Shown here: positions 23,094 to 24,673 of the stretch, in pieces
How the letters are laid out: each line of letters starts with the position of its first letter
Numbering within the stretch: position 1 is the stretch's first letter
Source of the DNA: an uncultured Bacteroidales bacterium
GTDB lineage: Bacteria; Bacteroidota; Bacteroidia; Bacteroidales; Paludibacteraceae
Direction: 5' to 3'
DNA length: 24,673 bases
Assembly (NCBI GenBank): GCA_937885465.1
Contig: CAKZZM010000174.1
Coordinates: 1-24,673 of the forward strand
The notes under the pieces: model-generated
The model's database searches: none
What the model was told of the DNA's origin: nothing
The model's input: the letters and a program-made list of their open reading frames with translations, nothing else
Program-made: the position numbers and the translations under genes

Positions 23094-23402
23094 ATGAAAG
23101 TTATTCCAATTCAAATCATCGAAGGTCTTCGCGGTAAGATCTGTTCACACGCCAAAATGTATATGCGTCAAAATCGTAAGAACAACAAAGTGTTCACCGG
23201 TAATCTGTGCAATCCGTTTGAAGGCGAGGCATCAGCAAGTCAGAAAGCGGGACGAACGAAATTCAAGCAGGCGTGGGCTGCCGTTGCCGCTGTTTTTGAG
23301 GATTCTGCCAAACTGGATGAGTATAGGGCAGCGTTTGAGGCTCAGCACAAGTACACTTCACTCCGCGGATATATTTTCGCAAAGGAATATGAGAAGTTAT
23401 AA
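23094..23402 (+). CDS. Conserved small protein of unknown function (LCNP motif)
   Basis: A 102-residue, basic, soluble protein without signal peptide or membrane segment. It opens MKVIPIQIIEGLRGKICSHAKMYMR, continues with KVFTGNLCNPFEGEASASQKAGRTKFKQAW and ends in a helical, alanine-rich part closing RGYIFAKEYEKL. I recognise a recurrent family in Bacteroidota genomes with MKVIPI..IIEGL.GK and LCNP motifs, but no function for it is known to me. It has its own promoter and a long structured leader, and is followed by a small lipoprotein gene, which suggests tight control. Its last codons enter a 7-base-period word array. Confidence 0.8.
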   Translation: MKVIPIQIIEGLRGKICSHAKMYMRQNRKNNKVFTGNLCNPFEGEASASQKAGRTKFKQAWAAVAAVFEDSAKLDEYRAAFEAQHKYTSLRGYIFAKEYEKL

Positions 23403-23433
23403 GTTAGTTATCAGTTAATTGTAATTGATTAGC
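23395..23433. repeat. 7-base-period word array (AGTTATA/AGTTAAT) over a stop codon
   Basis: AGTTATA, AGTTAGT, TATCAGT, TAATTGT-like words in roughly seven-base steps run from the last codons of the LCNP gene into the gap before the lipoprotein gene. The words resemble those at 8112-8139. Confidence 0.55.
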
Positions 23434-23436
23434 GAA

Positions 23437-23616
23437 ATGAACAGAGTAATGTTGCTATTTTCGAAGATAGCCTTAATCACCCTCATCGGGGTAGCGAGTA
23501 GTTGCAATGTAACGAGAACAATAACCACCACTTCAAGTAGCGTTCAACGCGGCGACACAACGGTCGTTATTCAGACAAAGACGATCGAAAGTTACAACGC
23601 AACAAAGAATCTCTAA
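23437..23616 (+). CDS. Small putative lipoprotein
   Basis: 59 residues from the ATG at 23437 (a TTG four codons earlier is in frame but unnecessary). The N-terminus MNRVMLLFSKIALITLIGVASSC is a lipoprotein-type signal with the cysteine at about residue 23, although the -1 serine is not the preferred glycine or alanine. The mature part is short and threonine-rich (VTRTITTTSSSVQRGDTTVVIQTKTIESYNATKNL). I recall similar small RGDTTVVIQTKT-type lipoproteins in Bacteroidota; no function is known. It is co-directional with the LCNP gene, 34 bases apart, and a terminator follows. Confidence 0.72.
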   Translation: MNRVMLLFSKIALITLIGVASSCNVTRTITTTSSSVQRGDTTVVIQTKTIESYNATKNL

Positions 23617-23676
23617 AAATGAAAATAGGCGACTGACCGAAAGTGCGAAATAGAGCGGCAGTCGAGGTCAAAAGCA

Positions 23677-23705
23677 GAGCGGCGAAGATTGTTTCTTCGC
23701 CGCTC
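23677..23705. terminator. Bidirectional terminator between the lipoprotein gene and tig
   Basis: A perfect 12-base-pair stem, GAGCGGCGAAGA (23677-23688) with TCTTCGCCGCTC (23694-23705), five-base loop, then CGTGTTTTT. It lies between convergent genes. Confidence 0.92.
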
Positions 23706-23711
23706 GTGTTT

Positions 23712-24673
23712 TTACTTAAATAACTTATTAAATTCGTCGTGAGAGATTGTTTTCTTATCAAGTTTCACAATTTCCTTTGCACCTGCAAAGATTTTCTCTT
23801 CTCTTACTCTCTCGTAGAAGTTGCGAACTTGATTCTCATCTTTCAGCATATCTTTTGCAAACGACTCCAGATATTCGTCTTCGACATTCATCATACCATA
23901 TTGCAAGAATTGCATCCTTGCAAGTTTCTTGGCGTAGTCATTCACTTCTTCGGGCTTAACATCTACCTCAAATTGTTCTGCGAGTTGGTCTTTAGCCAGT
24001 TGCCATCTGAGGCTTTCCATTGTCTTTGACCAATCTGCTTCTATTTGCTCATCTGTCAGTTCTTTATTGCTTGTTTTGAGCCAGCGTTTTAGAAACTCTT
24101 CGGGCAGTGCCACTTTATCCATCTTCTTTAGGACGGCAGTCCTTATGTCTTCGCCGAACTTGTAGTCAGCCTCTTCGTTGAAGTTTTGCGCCATCTGTTC
24201 GCGCAGTCGTCCGCGGAATTCTTCTTCGCTCTTCACGCTGCCTGCGCCAAAGACCTTATCGAACAAGTCTTGGTTTATCTCTGCATCTTTGTGGCGCGTA
24301 ATACCGATTACGGTGAAGGTGAAATCTGATTTCATATTCTTTACCTCTTCGGCTGTTATTTTCAAAAGTGATGCTAATTCTGCCTCGTTCTTATATGCCT
24401 TTTTCGGATTGAAAGTGATTATATCACCAATCTTCGCTCCTACAAAATGTTTCTTTTGTGCGGGAGTCATGTACGCAGGAGTGAGAACCTGTGCGTCAAT
24501 CTTCTTGCCATTCTCAGCTTGCTCTAAGAGGTCGCCGCGCAACATATCGTTTTCTTCAGCTACTTCGGGTTGCTCGTATGAACCATAGCGAGAGGCGTAC
24601 ATCTTAACCTGAGAGTCAACCATCTCGTCTGTTACCTCTATATCGTAATAGGGCAGTTTTTGAGAGGCTGTCA
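23712..24673 (-). CDS. tig: Trigger factor, C-terminal 320 residues; 5' end beyond the window
   Basis: Ribosome-associated chaperone that meets nascent chains. The frame is open to the window edge, so the first roughly 130 residues, including the ribosome-binding domain, are missing. What is present: TDEMVDSQVKMYASRYGSYE, the linker to the peptidyl-prolyl isomerase domain, which is divergent as usual in Bacteroidota, then the helical C-terminal arms (KDAEINQDLFDKVFGAGSVKSEEEFRGRLREQ; FEVDVKPEEVNDYAKKLARMQFLQYGM). The C-terminus is KKTISHDEFNKLFK. It is convergent with the small lipoprotein gene across a shared terminator. Confidence 0.93.
   Translation of the reverse strand, partial: TASQKLPYYDIEVTDEMVDSQVKMYASRYGSYEQPEVAEENDMLRGDLLEQAENGKKIDAQVLTPAYMTPAQKKHFVGAKIGDIITFNPKKAYKNEAELASLLKITAEEVKNMKSDFTFTVIGITRHKDAEINQDLFDKVFGAGSVKSEEEFRGRLREQMAQNFNEEADYKFGEDIRTAVLKKMDKVALPEEFLKRWLKTSNKELTDEQIEADWSKTMESLRWQLAKDQLAEQFEVDVKPEEVNDYAKKLARMQFLQYGMMNVEDEYLESFAKDMLKDENQVRNFYERVREEKIFAGAKEIVKLDKKTISHDEFNKLFK

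Overview
The window looks like a chromosomal segment of a member of the Bacteroidota, probably Bacteroidales. The signs are promoters of the Bacteroides type (TTTG-N19/20-TAnnTTTG), a type IX secretion gene (porQ), a Porin_10-type outer-membrane protein, a bacterial GGGP-synthase-family enzyme, and an absence of strong Shine-Dalgarno sequences. Nearly everything lies on the minus strand. The exceptions are a Spy-like gene (12829) and two small genes near the right end (23094, 23437). Both edges cut genes: a YhcG/DUF1016 nuclease on the left and trigger factor on the right.

Layout. 1-6.0 kb: partial DUF1016 nuclease, a compact ComEC channel, a putative porin whose signal peptide is only recovered from an ATT start codon, and a HAD hydrolase. 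6.0-9.2 kb: glutamate dehydrogenase, a BI-1 membrane protein, 6-phosphofructokinase. 9.2-12.6 kb: a compact run porQ > cmk > ispH > GGGP synthase, with touching or overlapping ends. IspH makes the isoprenoid precursors and the last enzyme makes a prenyl-glycerol ether. 12.6-14.2 kb: a sigma-54-type promoter driving a Spy/CpxP-like periplasmic protein, a strong terminator, and convergent tpiA. 14.2-18.0 kb: an RNA-modification run, rluA-family > THUMP methyltransferase > queA. 18.2-19.7 kb: ribosomal operon rpsF-rpsR-rplI-rpmE2 with its own promoter, leader hairpin and terminator. 19.8-20.3 kb: tRNA-Gly, tRNA-Leu, tRNA-Leu with promoter and terminator. 20.4-22.8 kb: a glycosyltransferase overlapping an esterase. 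22.9-23.7 kb: a structured leader, a conserved small unknown gene and a small lipoprotein.

The genes are mostly housekeeping. What stands out is the repetitive DNA threaded through them. From about 1.8 to 6.0 kb an 18-base palindromic core (GAACGTTCGGAGACGTTC and variants) occurs at least ten times, between genes and inside two genes. Inside genes it is read in frame, in different reading frames and orientations. From about 8 to 23.4 kb the recurring theme is degenerate word arrays of mainly 7-base period at eight loci. Several of these run across stop codons, and one encodes the lysine-rich tail of the THUMP methyltransferase. All functions are assigned by reading protein motifs; no database search was run.
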